Positions 9,221-20,417 of a stretch of DNA of 64,000 bases are shown here, piece after piece. The stretch is from Alphaproteobacteria bacterium (GTDB lineage Bacteria > Pseudomonadota > Alphaproteobacteria > Rhizobiales > Xanthobacteraceae), in contig JBBCGH010000001.1 in assembly GCA_037200445.1 (NCBI GenBank), forward strand, positions 2,356,001 through 2,420,000, given 5' to 3'. A program made the position numbers and the translations under genes. The notes under the pieces were generated by a model. The model was not told the origin of the DNA. It made no database searches and was given only the letters and a program-made list of their open reading frames with translations. Positions within the stretch are counted from its first letter, which is position 1. The number at the start of each line of letters is the position of its first letter.

Positions 9221-10604
9221 GCTCGTCCGCTCGACCGCGTTCCGCCTCACGCTGGTCTATCTGCTCATTTTTGCGCTCTATGCCGCGGCCCTGCTGATCT
9301 ATTTCGCGCTCAATACGGGGCGCCTCATCACCGAGCAGATCACCGAAACGGTCGACGACGAGATCGCCGAGCTGACCGAGCAGTACACGATGGGAAGCTG
9401 GCGCCAGCTCACCACCATCGTGGAGAACCGGTCGCTGCGCCCCGGTTCGAGTCTCTATCTCGTGACCGCACCGAGCGGTCAGGCGATCGCCGGAAACGTC
9501 GGCTCGCTCGCGCCCGGCGTCATCGAGAAGATCGGCTGGTCGGAGACCGTCTATCGCCGCCTCGACGAACAGGAAACCGCGCAACACAGCGCGCTGGTCC
9601 GCGTGACGCAGTTGTCGGGCGGGTTCCGCCTTCTGGTCGGACGCGATCTCGAGGAGCGCACGCGCATGCGCGAGGTCATCGTCGCGGCCGCGCGCGGCTC
9701 GCTCGCCCTCGTGGTCGTGCTGGGCCTCGCCGGAGGCTTCTTCGTCGCGCGGCGCGTGCTCAAGCGCTTCGACGCCGTCACCGACACGACGCAGCGCATC
9801 ATGGCCGGCGATCTCACCGGGCGCCTTCCGGTCACCGGGATCGGCGACGAACTGGACCGGCTCGCCATCAACGTCAACGCCATGCTGGAGCGCATCGAGG
9901 CGCTGATGCGCGGCCTGAAAGAGGTCTCCGACAATATCGCGCACGATCTGAAGACGCCGCTCACGAGGCTGCGCAACCGCTGCGAAGCGGCGTTGCGCAC
10001 GGCCAGGACCGAAACTGAGTATCGCGCCGCGATGGAGGGGACGATCGAGGAGTCCGACGGGCTCATTCGCACGTTCGATGCGCTGCTGATGATCGCGCGC
10101 GCGGAGTCCGGGCAGGCGCGCGACAACATGGTCGAATTCGACGCGGCCGAGATCGTGCGCGGGGTGAGCGATCTCTATGAGCCGCTTGCCGAAGAAGAAG
10201 GGCTGGCGCTGCGCGCCGACGCGCCGGAGACGGCGACGGTGAGGGGCAATCGCGAGCTGCTGAGCCAGGCTCTCGCCAATCTGGTCGACAACGCAATCAA
10301 ATATGCCCGGCCGCCGGGAGGCGCCGGCGCGGGCGAAAAGCCGCCGCCGGAGATCGTGGTCGGAGCGCGGCGCGAAGCGGCTCGCGTCCTCCTGACGGTC
10401 GCGGACCGCGGGCCCGGCATCCCGGAGGCCGACCGCGCACGCGCCGTGGAGCGGTTCGTGCGCCTCACGCCGAATCCGGCCGAGCCGGGGTCGGGGCTGG
10501 GATTGAGCCTCGCCGCCGCGGTCGCGCGGCTGCATGGCGGGGAACTGACGCTGGAGGACAACGCGCCCGGCCTGCGGGTGGTCATCGCGCTTCCGGCACG
10601 TTGA
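9204..10604 (+). CDS. Sensor histidine kinase, partner of upstream regulator
   Basis: The protein has 466 residues. Two membrane helices (about 12-34 and 170-190) flank a periplasmic domain of about 130 residues. A HAMP segment follows (RRVLKRFDAVTDTTQRIMAG), then HisKA with His247 in IAHDLKTPLTRLRNR. The C-terminal ATPase domain has the N-box NLVDNAIKYA and GSGLGLSLAAAVARLHGG. GTG 9204 overlaps the regulator stop. The sensed signal is not evident from the periplasmic part. Only about 20 bases separate it from glnE, so cotranscription is possible. Confidence 0.93.
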   Translation: MTALGKLVRSTAFRLTLVYLLIFALYAAALLIYFALNTGRLITEQITETVDDEIAELTEQYTMGSWRQLTTIVENRSLRPGSSLYLVTAPSGQAIAGNVGSLAPGVIEKIGWSETVYRRLDEQETAQHSALVRVTQLSGGFRLLVGRDLEERTRMREVIVAAARGSLALVVVLGLAGGFFVARRVLKRFDAVTDTTQRIMAGDLTGRLPVTGIGDELDRLAINVNAMLERIEALMRGLKEVSDNIAHDLKTPLTRLRNRCEAALRTARTETEYRAAMEGTIEESDGLIRTFDALLMIARAESGQARDNMVEFDAAEIVRGVSDLYEPLAEEEGLALRADAPETATVRGNRELLSQALANLVDNAIKYARPPGGAGAGEKPPPEIVVGARREAARVLLTVADRGPGIPEADRARAVERFVRLTPNPAEPGSGLGLSLAAAVARLHGGELTLEDNAPGLRVVIALPAR

Positions 10605-10625
10605 TGCGTCCCGCCATCCTGGTCT

Positions 10626-13600
10626 ATGCGATCCAAAACCTGCGGGAACCGAACAGTGACCACCGAGCCGGCGAAACGTGCCGCCAAGAAGACTGCGCGG
10701 CCGGCGACGGGCCTCGCGACCGCGATCCGGCAAGCACCGCGGCTTTCTGCGGCGAAAGCGGCGCGTGCGCGCGTCGATGAGTGGCTCGGCGAGATTGCGC
10801 ACACCGCACCCGGCAAGGCGCTCAAGGAACTCCTCGCTGCGTCGAAACCAACCAAGCTCGGCGATATTGTCGCGTCGATCGCCGAAGCCTCGCCTTATCT
10901 CTGGGATCTGATCCGGGCGGACCCTGTGCGCTTCGCGGCAATCCTCGAAGCCGAGCCGGAGCCGTGCTTTGCGTCCGTGCTCGCGGATGCTCGCAGCGCG
11001 GGCGAGGCCGGGAGCGAAGCCGACGCGATGCGCACGCTGCGGCGCGCCAAGGCGAAAGCCGCGCTGCTGATCGCGCTTGCCGATATCGGCGGGGTCTGGC
11101 CGGTCGAGCGCGTCACCTCCGCGCTCACGGAATTCGCCGATGCGGCGCTCGGCGGCGTGGTCCGCTATCTGCTGCGCGGCGCATCGGACAAGTTCAGGCC
11201 GAAGGATATCGCCAAGCCCGAGGACGGCAGCGCCTATACCGTGCTCTTGATGGGGAAGGGGGGCGCGTTCGAGCTGAACTATTCGAGCGATATCGACCTC
11301 ATCGTCCTCTATGACGCCGACGCTGCTCCGCTCGAAGGGGCCGAGCCCGGCAGCTTCTTCGTCCGCCTCACGCGCGGCCTCGTCAAGCTGATGCAGGAAC
11401 GCACCGCGGACGGTTACGTCTTCCGCACCGATCTGCGGCTGCGCCCCGACCCCGCGTCGACGCCGATCGCGATTTCGCTGGTCTCGGCGCTCAACTACTA
11501 CGAAAGCACCGGGCAGAACTGGGAGCGCGCCGCCATGATCAAGGCGCGGCCCTGCGCCGGCGATCTTGCGCTCGGCGAGACGTTCCTGCGCGAGGTCGCA
11601 CCGTTCGTCTGGCGCAAGTATCTCGACTACGGCGCGGTCGCCGACGTGCATGCGATGAAGCGCCAGATGGCCGCCTACAAGGGCCACGACGAGATCGCGA
11701 TCGAGGGGCACAACATCAAGCTCGGGCGCGGCGGCATCCGCGAGATCGAGTTCTTCGTGCAGACCCAGCAGCTGATCGCGGGCGGCCGGCATCCGGAGCT
11801 GCGCGGCCGGCAGACGCTCGTCACGCTGGAGGATTTGGCCAAGGGCGGCTGGATCGGGCGGGACGCGGCACGCGATCTCGCCGAAGCGTATCGGTTTCTG
11901 CGCGAGGTCGAGCATCGGCTGCAAATGGTGGCCGACGAGCAGACCCACACGCTGCCCGACGAAAGCGAGGAACTGGCGCGGTTTGCGCGCTTTCTGGGGT
12001 TTGCCGGCCGCGAGGCGTTCGCTGGCGTGTTGCTCGGCCATTTGCGCAAGGTGCAGCGCCACTATGCGCGGCTTTTCGAGGACGCGCCGGCCGCCGAGGC
12101 TTCGCGGCGCGCGCTGTCGTTCCCTCCCGAAAAGGACGATATCGAAACCCTCGACAAGCTCGCCGCGATGGGATTCCGCCGCCCGCTCGAAGTGAGCCAC
12201 ATGGTGCGGGGGTGGCTCACGGGCGAATACCGCTCGCTGAAAGGCGAGTTCGCGCGGGCGCATCTGGCCGAACTCGTGCCGGTGCTGATCGATCATCTGG
12301 CGCGCGCCGAAAATCCCGATCAGGCCTTCGTCACGCTCGATCGATTCCTCGCCGGCCTGCACGGCGGTGCGCGCCTGTTGTCGCTGTTGCGGCGCAATCC
12401 GGACTTTGTCGCATTGCTCGCATTGGTGCTCGGCAACGCACCGCGGCTTGCCGATATCCTGGCCCTGCATCCGCACGTGATGGACGCGCTGATCGAGCCG
12501 TCATTCTTCGGGGCGCTGCCCGACGCGGACAAGCTCGCCGCCGAGCTCTCCGGATCGCTCGCGCAGGCCAGCTCCTACGAAGACCTGCTCGATCGTGCGC
12601 GCCAGTTCGGCCAGGAGCACATGTTCCTGATCGGCGCACGCATCCTCTCAGGTACCGTCTCGGCGGAGCAGGCCGGGGAGGCCTTCGCGCGGCTCGCCGA
12701 TGTGCTGATCCGCGCGGTGCATCGCGCGGTCGAAAAGAACTTCGTCGGCACCTACGGCCACATGAAGGGCCAGCAGAGCGTGGTACTGGCGCTCGGCAAG
12801 CTTGGCGGGCGCGAGATGACCGCGACCTCCGACCTCGATCTCATCATCGTCTATGATTTCGACGAGAATCATCCGCAGTCCGACGGAGAGCGCTCGCTCT
12901 ATGGCGGGCAGTATTTCGCGCGCGTGACCCAGCGCCTCGTCAGTGCGCTCGCGGCGCAAACGAATTACGGCGCGCTCTACAATGTCGACATGCGGCTGCG
13001 CCCGTCCGGGCGCTCGGGCCCGGTCGCCACGATGATCGGATCGTTCGAAAGCTATCAGGAGAACGAGGCGTGGACCTGGGAGCACCTCGCGCTGACGCGC
13101 GCCCGGGTCGTGTCAGGCCCGCCCGCCTTCGCGGCACGTGTCGAGAAGGTCATCCATGACGTTCTCTGCCGGCCGCGCGATGCGGCGACGATCGCGGGCG
13201 ACGTGGTCGAGATGCGCGCGGCGATCGCGACCGAGAAAGGCGACAGCGAGCGCTGGAACCTGAAATATGTCGCGGGCGGGCTGGTCGACCTCGAGTTCAT
13301 CGCGCAATACCTGCAGCTCGTACATGCGCACGATAGACCTGAGATACTCGACCCGTCGACCGCGCGTGCGCTCGACAAGGCTGCGCGGCTCGGCCTGCTC
13401 TCCGCAGACGAAGCCGATGTGTTGCGCCCGGCGGTGAGGCTCTACCAGAACCTCACGCAGATCCTCCGGCTGTGCCTGCCGGGACCGTTCGATCCGAAAT
13501 CGGCGGGAGCGGGACTGCTCAGCCTGCTCGCGCGCGCCGCCGACGTGCCCGACTTCGCCACGCTCGAGGCGCACCTGAAGGAAACGCAGGCCAAGGTGCG

Positions 13601-13637
13601 CGCAAGTTTCGTGCGGATTTTGGGTGAAGCGCCGTAG
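10626..13637 (+). CDS. glnE: Bifunctional glutamine synthetase adenylyltransferase/deadenylase GlnE
   Basis: The protein is about 1,000 residues, the family's usual length. It has two nucleotidyltransferase modules. The N-terminal deadenylase site is in LNYSSDIDLIVLYD (about residues 218-231). The C-terminal adenylase site is in LGKLGGREMTATSDLDLIIV (about 720-740). Each is followed by a GlnD-associated helical region. GlnE modifies a Tyr of glutamine synthetase under PII control and so tunes nitrogen assimilation. ATG 10626 gives the longest protein; a GTG at 10656 (VTTEPAKRA) is also plausible. It ends ten bases from the convergent kinase gene. Confidence 0.96.
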   Translation: MRSKTCGNRTVTTEPAKRAAKKTARPATGLATAIRQAPRLSAAKAARARVDEWLGEIAHTAPGKALKELLAASKPTKLGDIVASIAEASPYLWDLIRADPVRFAAILEAEPEPCFASVLADARSAGEAGSEADAMRTLRRAKAKAALLIALADIGGVWPVERVTSALTEFADAALGGVVRYLLRGASDKFRPKDIAKPEDGSAYTVLLMGKGGAFELNYSSDIDLIVLYDADAAPLEGAEPGSFFVRLTRGLVKLMQERTADGYVFRTDLRLRPDPASTPIAISLVSALNYYESTGQNWERAAMIKARPCAGDLALGETFLREVAPFVWRKYLDYGAVADVHAMKRQMAAYKGHDEIAIEGHNIKLGRGGIREIEFFVQTQQLIAGGRHPELRGRQTLVTLEDLAKGGWIGRDAARDLAEAYRFLREVEHRLQMVADEQTHTLPDESEELARFARFLGFAGREAFAGVLLGHLRKVQRHYARLFEDAPAAEASRRALSFPPEKDDIETLDKLAAMGFRRPLEVSHMVRGWLTGEYRSLKGEFARAHLAELVPVLIDHLARAENPDQAFVTLDRFLAGLHGGARLLSLLRRNPDFVALLALVLGNAPRLADILALHPHVMDALIEPSFFGALPDADKLAAELSGSLAQASSYEDLLDRARQFGQEHMFLIGARILSGTVSAEQAGEAFARLADVLIRAVHRAVEKNFVGTYGHMKGQQSVVLALGKLGGREMTATSDLDLIIVYDFDENHPQSDGERSLYGGQYFARVTQRLVSALAAQTNYGALYNVDMRLRPSGRSGPVATMIGSFESYQENEAWTWEHLALTRARVVSGPPAFAARVEKVIHDVLCRPRDAATIAGDVVEMRAAIATEKGDSERWNLKYVAGGLVDLEFIAQYLQLVHAHDRPEILDPSTARALDKAARLGLLSADEADVLRPAVRLYQNLTQILRLCLPGPFDPKSAGAGLLSLLARAADVPDFATLEAHLKETQAKVRASFVRILGEAP

Positions 13638-13646
13638 GTCCAAGAC

Positions 13647-15980
<2,334 letters not shown>

Positions 15981-16206
15981 CTCAAAGCCTCCGCTTCAGA
16001 CGTCCCCGTAAACCCTTGACTCGGCAAGGATGTGCCGCATCTCGACCGAATCACGGCCGATCTGAATCCAATTCGCCTGATTTGTCGAGAGTCGGTGAAT
16101 CTCAAAGAGAAAATAATTTTCAGATGCAAAGCGCGCGTAGCCGATTTGCTTCGTGCGTCGGAAACGTCGATTCCACGGGCCTTTCTTGACTCGCGTTGAG
16201 CGCGGG

Positions 16207-18858
16207 TCAAGTCGTTGCCAGCGAGCGCTCGACGATGTCGCGCAAATCGCGCGACAGGTTTTGCGCTGCAGCGACGCGCCGCAGCGCCGCCTCGGCGCGT
16301 GCACGGCGGGCCGGTTCGAGCGCACGCCAGGAGCGGAACGCGGTCGTGACTCGCGCGGCCACCTGCGGGTTTCTCGGGTCGAGCGCGAGCGCCGTGTCGG
16401 CGAGGAAATCGAAACCGGCACCGTCGGCGCGATTGAACTGGGTCGGGTTCATCTGAACGAAGGAGCCGATCAGTGCGCGCACCCGGTTGGGGTTCGCGAT
16501 CGAAAACGCCGGATGCACCATCAGCACCTTCACGCGGTCGAGCGTAGCCGGATCCGGAATCGTCGCCTGCAAGGCGAACCATTTGTCGATCACCAGCGGA
16601 TTGTCCGAGTAGCGCCGATAGAAGTCATCGAGCGCCGCCTGCCGCTCTGGGACCGGGTAGAGCGACAGCGTGGTCAGCGCCGCCATGCGATCGGTCATAT
16701 TGGTCGCTTGCTGGTACTGGCGCGCCGCAAGCTGGATCGCCGATGCGGCCGCCGTCGCGGCGAGCAGGTCGAGGCAAGCGTTCTTCAGCGCTCGCCGGCC
16801 TGCGCTCGCCGCATCGGGACTGAAGGGGCTGCCGTCATCGAGGCGCCGGTAGGTCTCGCGCAGCGCCGGCGCGAGCCGGCTGCTCAGCGCGGCGCGCAGC
16901 CATGCACGCGACAGGAAAATCGCATTCGGATCGATGTTCTCGCCGATCTCTCGCGCGATGTCGTTCTCGCTCGGCATCGCCAGCGCGAGCGCCACAAAGG
17001 CCGGTTCGAGGTCCGCCTCCGCCATCACGGCGCCGAGCGCTGCGGTCAGCGCCTGGTCCTCGCGCGGTTCGCGCCCCGCGCGGACCGCGGTCACGTTTTC
17101 GATCAGCAGCGTGTTGGCGAGTGACTGGATCGCCTGCCAGCGGTTGAACGGATCGGAATCGTGCGCTGCGAGGAATTTGAGGTCCTCCGCCGACACGTTC
17201 GAGGTCAGTTTGACCGGCGCGGAAAATCCGCGGTTGATGGAAAGGACCGGGCGCTCCGGCACCCCGGTGAATTCGAAGCTTTGCGCGCCCTGCGTGAGCG
17301 TCACGACACCGCGCACCACCGGCCGGCCGCCTTCGAGCGACAGCGACATGTCGCGGCCGTCGCGCCCCACCAGACCGAGAGTGAGCGGGACGACCATCGG
17401 TTCCTTGACCGGCTGCCCGGCCGTCGGCGGCACGGCCTGTTGCAGGTCGAGCCGGTAACTTTGCGCGGCTTCGTCGTAGCTGCCGGTTGCCGTCACGGTG
17501 GGTGTGCCGGCCTGCGCATACCAGCGCATGAATTGGGCAAGATCGGCATTGTTCGCGTCGGCGAAGCACTGCACGAACTGGTCGACGGTTGCCGCCTCGC
17601 CGTCGTGGCGGGTGAAATAAAGATCGAGCCCTTTGCGGAAGCCGCCCGGTCCGAGCAGGACCTTGAGCATTCGCACGACCTCGGCGCCTTTCTCGTAGAC
17701 GGTCGCAGTGTAGAAATTGCTGATCTCGTTATAGACCGACGGCCGCACCGGGTGGGCGAGGGGCCCCGCGTCCTCCACGAACTGGTGTGCGCGCAATGCC
17801 CGCACGTCGGCGATGCGCTTCACCGGGCGCGAACGCTGGTCGGACGAGAACTCCTGGTCGCGGAAGACCGTCAGCCCTTCCTTCAGGCAGAGCTGGAACC
17901 AGTCGCGGCAAGTGATGCGGTTGCCGGTCCAGTTGTGGAAGTACTCGTGCGCGATCACGGCCTCGATGCTGGAGTAGTCCGCATCGGTCGCGGTCTCGGG
18001 GGTCGCCAGCACCAGCTTGTCGTTGAAGATGTTGAGGCCCTTGTTCTCCATCGCCCCCATGTTGAAGTCGGACACGGCGACGATCATGAAGATGTCGAGG
18101 TCGTACTCGCGGCCAAATGCCTCCTCGTCCCAGCGCATCGAGCGCTTGAGCGAATCCATCGCCCAGGCGCAGCGCTCTTCCTTGCCGTGTTCGACATAGA
18201 TGCGCAGCGTGACCTCGCGCTCCGACATGGTGACGAACTTGTCCTCGACACAGCCGAGATCGCCGCCCACCAGCGCAAACAGATAGGCCGGCTTCGGGAA
18301 CGGGTCGTGCCAGATGGCGAAGTGACGCGATGTGCCGGCGATGTCGCCGCTCTCGGTCAGATTGCCGTTGGAGAGCAGGACGGGCGCTTCGGTTTTTTCC
18401 GCCTCGATGCGCGTGGTGTAGACCGCCATCACGTCGGGCCGGTCGGGGAAGTAGGTGATGCGCCGAAAGCCCTCCGCCTCGCATTGCGTGCAGTAGGTAT
18501 TCTTCGAACGATAGAGGCCCATCAGTTGCGTATTCGCAGACGGATCGATGAGCGTATCGATCTGCAGATAGCAGGTGCCGGCGGGCGGCTGCGGGATCGT
18601 CAGGCTGTCGGGCGTCGCAACGTAACTGTCCGGCGGCATCGCCGAGCCGTCGAGCTTGAGCGACGTCAGGGTCAGTCCGTCGCCGTCGAGCACGATCGGC
18701 GCAGGCGCGCCGGCCTTCGGGTTGGGCGACATCTTGAGCGTCGCGCGCACCTTGGTGGCGGTCGGGTGCAGCGACACCTCGAGTTCCACCGTTTCCACCA
18801 GCCAGTCCGGCGGGCGATAGTTTTCGAGGCGGACGGGGCGGGCCTGTTCGGTGCGCAT
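16207..18858 (-). CDS. pepN: Aminopeptidase N (M1 metallopeptidase)
   Basis: The protein has 883 residues, typical of proteobacterial PepN. It carries the exopeptidase motif GAMENKGLNIF. The zinc site is HEYFH (His304, Glu305, His308) with the third ligand Glu327 in LCLKEGLTVFRDQ. The enzyme removes N-terminal residues from peptides in the cytoplasm. No signal peptide is present. GTG/ATG-proximal residues MRTEQARPVRLENY match the family's N-terminus. A weak inverted repeat (16185-16211) overlaps the stop codon. The histidine kinase gene lies 226 bases downstream on the same strand. Confidence 0.97.
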   Translation of the reverse strand: MRTEQARPVRLENYRPPDWLVETVELEVSLHPTATKVRATLKMSPNPKAGAPAPIVLDGDGLTLTSLKLDGSAMPPDSYVATPDSLTIPQPPAGTCYLQIDTLIDPSANTQLMGLYRSKNTYCTQCEAEGFRRITYFPDRPDVMAVYTTRIEAEKTEAPVLLSNGNLTESGDIAGTSRHFAIWHDPFPKPAYLFALVGGDLGCVEDKFVTMSEREVTLRIYVEHGKEERCAWAMDSLKRSMRWDEEAFGREYDLDIFMIVAVSDFNMGAMENKGLNIFNDKLVLATPETATDADYSSIEAVIAHEYFHNWTGNRITCRDWFQLCLKEGLTVFRDQEFSSDQRSRPVKRIADVRALRAHQFVEDAGPLAHPVRPSVYNEISNFYTATVYEKGAEVVRMLKVLLGPGGFRKGLDLYFTRHDGEAATVDQFVQCFADANNADLAQFMRWYAQAGTPTVTATGSYDEAAQSYRLDLQQAVPPTAGQPVKEPMVVPLTLGLVGRDGRDMSLSLEGGRPVVRGVVTLTQGAQSFEFTGVPERPVLSINRGFSAPVKLTSNVSAEDLKFLAAHDSDPFNRWQAIQSLANTLLIENVTAVRAGREPREDQALTAALGAVMAEADLEPAFVALALAMPSENDIAREIGENIDPNAIFLSRAWLRAALSSRLAPALRETYRRLDDGSPFSPDAASAGRRALKNACLDLLAATAAASAIQLAARQYQQATNMTDRMAALTTLSLYPVPERQAALDDFYRRYSDNPLVIDKWFALQATIPDPATLDRVKVLMVHPAFSIANPNRVRALIGSFVQMNPTQFNRADGAGFDFLADTALALDPRNPQVAARVTTAFRSWRALEPARRARAEAALRRVAAAQNLSRDLRDIVERSLATT

Positions 18859-19035
18859 GCGGGTGGTCGCCTCGGAATTGGTTGGGAGCCGTGCTTAGAA
18901 CGCCGAGCGGGCAATAAAAAGGCCCTGCTTTCGAGACAGGAGGAAAGCCACGGCACGCGTCCTCCAGATATGCTAGGACGCTCGGCAAGCCAGCGAGACA
19001 ACAGCTGGCGGGGGTGCGCAAGAGGGAGAAATGTC

Positions 19036-19992
19036 ATGAAGGGCATTCGCAGTCTATTGCTGGGGCTCGCCGCTGTCGTGGCGGCAAGCGCTGCCGCATT
19101 CGCGCAAAGTGACTATCCGAACCAGCGTGTGACCATCGTCGTTCCGTTCGGCGCGGGCAGCGTGACCGACATCATGGCGCGCATTCTCGCCGACGATCTC
19201 GCCAGGCGGTGGAACCAGAATGTGATCGTCGAGAATCGCCCGGGCCTCGCGGGGACCGTGGCGGTCGCGAAAGCGGTGCCCGACGGCTACACGCTGATGC
19301 TTACGTCGAACGGCCACACCGTTGCGGCGCTGGTAAACAAAAATTTGCCGTTCGATCCGATCAAAGACTTTTCCGGTATCACCCGTGTCTGCTCTTCTCC
19401 GCTGATGCTGATCACGCCTCCGGGCCTGGCCGTGAAGAGCGTGAAAGACGTGCTCGCGCTGGCAAAGTCCAAGCCTGGCACGCTGAATTTTTCCTCCGCG
19501 GGACTCGCCAGCACGACATTCATCGCGGGCGCGCTGTTTAGAAAGGCAGCCGGCATCGACATCGTTCATGTCCCATACAAGAGCGCGCCTGACGCGGTGA
19601 CCGCGGTCATGCGTGGCGACGCGCAAATGTATTTCGTGCCGGTGAATCTCGCGAAAGAGCTGGTCGAAGGCGGCAAAGTGAACGCGATTGCGGCGGCGAC
19701 CTCGCAACGCCTTGCCGAAATGCCGGATGTGCCGACCTTTACCGAGGCTGGCCTGCCGTTCGTTTATGATTCCTGGTTCGGCCTGATGACGCAGGCCGCG
19801 GTGCCGCGCGAGGTCGTGCAGAAGATCAACAAGGATGTGACCGACTCGCTGAAGAGCCCTGAGACGATCGCGAAGCTGAAAGCGCAATTCGTCATACCGG
19901 TCATGGACACGCCCGAGGCGTTCGACGAGATCATCCGGCGTGAGACTGCGCACTTGACCGAAGTGTTCAAGGAAGCCGGCGTCGGAAATTAG
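19036..19992 (+). CDS. Bug/TctC-family tricarboxylate-type periplasmic receptor
   Basis: The protein has 318 residues with a signal peptide cleaved after about AAAFAQ. Family hallmarks are YPNQRVTIVVPFGAGSVTDI, VIVENRPGLAGTVA and IVHVPYKSAPDAVTAVMRGD. Bug receptors capture carboxylates or other small acids, mostly for TctAB membrane partners. No TctA or TctB gene is nearby, so this is an orphan receptor. GAGGGAGAA stands just upstream of ATG 19036. The frame stays open back to 17161, but only because it is antisense to pepN. Confidence 0.93.
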   Translation: MKGIRSLLLGLAAVVAASAAAFAQSDYPNQRVTIVVPFGAGSVTDIMARILADDLARRWNQNVIVENRPGLAGTVAVAKAVPDGYTLMLTSNGHTVAALVNKNLPFDPIKDFSGITRVCSSPLMLITPPGLAVKSVKDVLALAKSKPGTLNFSSAGLASTTFIAGALFRKAAGIDIVHVPYKSAPDAVTAVMRGDAQMYFVPVNLAKELVEGGKVNAIAAATSQRLAEMPDVPTFTEAGLPFVYDSWFGLMTQAAVPREVVQKINKDVTDSLKSPETIAKLKAQFVIPVMDTPEAFDEIIRRETAHLTEVFKEAGVGN

Positions 19993-20007
19993 CGCGACGG
20001 CGCCAAT

Positions 20008-20244
20008 TCAGCGCCGCGCCGAAACCGCACGGAGCGCGGCGTTCTGGTTCGAGGCCTCGGGCGCGTGAAGAGCGTCGGCGGCCGCGTCGAGTTTGCGCAG
20101 GTGTTCTTCCAGCTCGCGGATGCGCTGGGAAAGACCTTCAATTTCATCGGCGGCGACCGACATCAGCCGCGCCGTCTGGTGCCACCCCTCATCCTGCATA
20201 TAGCCACCGCTTTCGCGCAATGCACTCGGCAGAATGGTCTTCAT
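20008..20244 (-). CDS. Small coiled-coil protein, unknown function
   Basis: A 78-residue protein (MKTILPSALRESGG...). The middle segment EGWHQTARLMSVAADEIEGLSQRIRELEEHLRKL reads as an amphipathic or coiled-coil helix, so oligomerisation is likely. No domain is recognised and no signal peptide is seen. ATG 20244 follows a G-rich stretch; a GTG at 20259 is an alternative. A perfect CRP-type palindrome lies about 50 bases upstream (20295-20316) and is the only clear regulatory cue. It is convergent with the Bug receptor gene. Confidence 0.65.
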   Translation of the reverse strand: MKTILPSALRESGGYMQDEGWHQTARLMSVAADEIEGLSQRIRELEEHLRKLDAAADALHAPEASNQNAALRAVSARR

Positions 20245-20294
20245 CGTCGCCCCATCCACCCATTGAGATAGATTAAATACAAGCGTTGATGCCC

Positions 20295-20316
20295 CTGTGT
20301 GACATAGCTCACACAG
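20295..20316. promoter_or_regulatory. CRP/FNR-family binding palindrome
   Basis: A perfect inverted repeat with 8-base arms (CTGTGTGA / TCACACAG) and a 6-base spacer, containing the classic TGTGA-N6-TCACA pattern. It sits about 50-70 bases upstream of the small coiled-coil gene on the reverse strand, and beyond the stop of the CDF gene. It is therefore best placed to regulate the small gene. Confidence 0.6.
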
Positions 20317-20417
20317 CGGCGGCGTCCGCTAAACCCGGGGCGCCGCGAGCAAACCTTACCCGGCGTTAGCGGAACCACGCGAGGCGCAAATCGGATTTCA
20401 CGGTTGGCGCAAGGTAA

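Noticed and set aside
9048-12476. Very long reverse-strand open frame (over 1,100 codons) opposite the kinase and glnE
   Set aside because: It is antisense to two certain genes, is rich in Arg/His/Gly/Asp as expected for GC-rich antisense frames, and matches no family.
16185-16211. Imperfect hairpin at the pepN stop as a terminator
   Set aside because: Arms are broken by mismatches and no T-run follows on the reverse strand.
17161-19035. Forward open frame extending upstream of the Bug receptor
   Set aside because: It lies antisense to pepN. The receptor signal peptide and ribosome site start at 19036.
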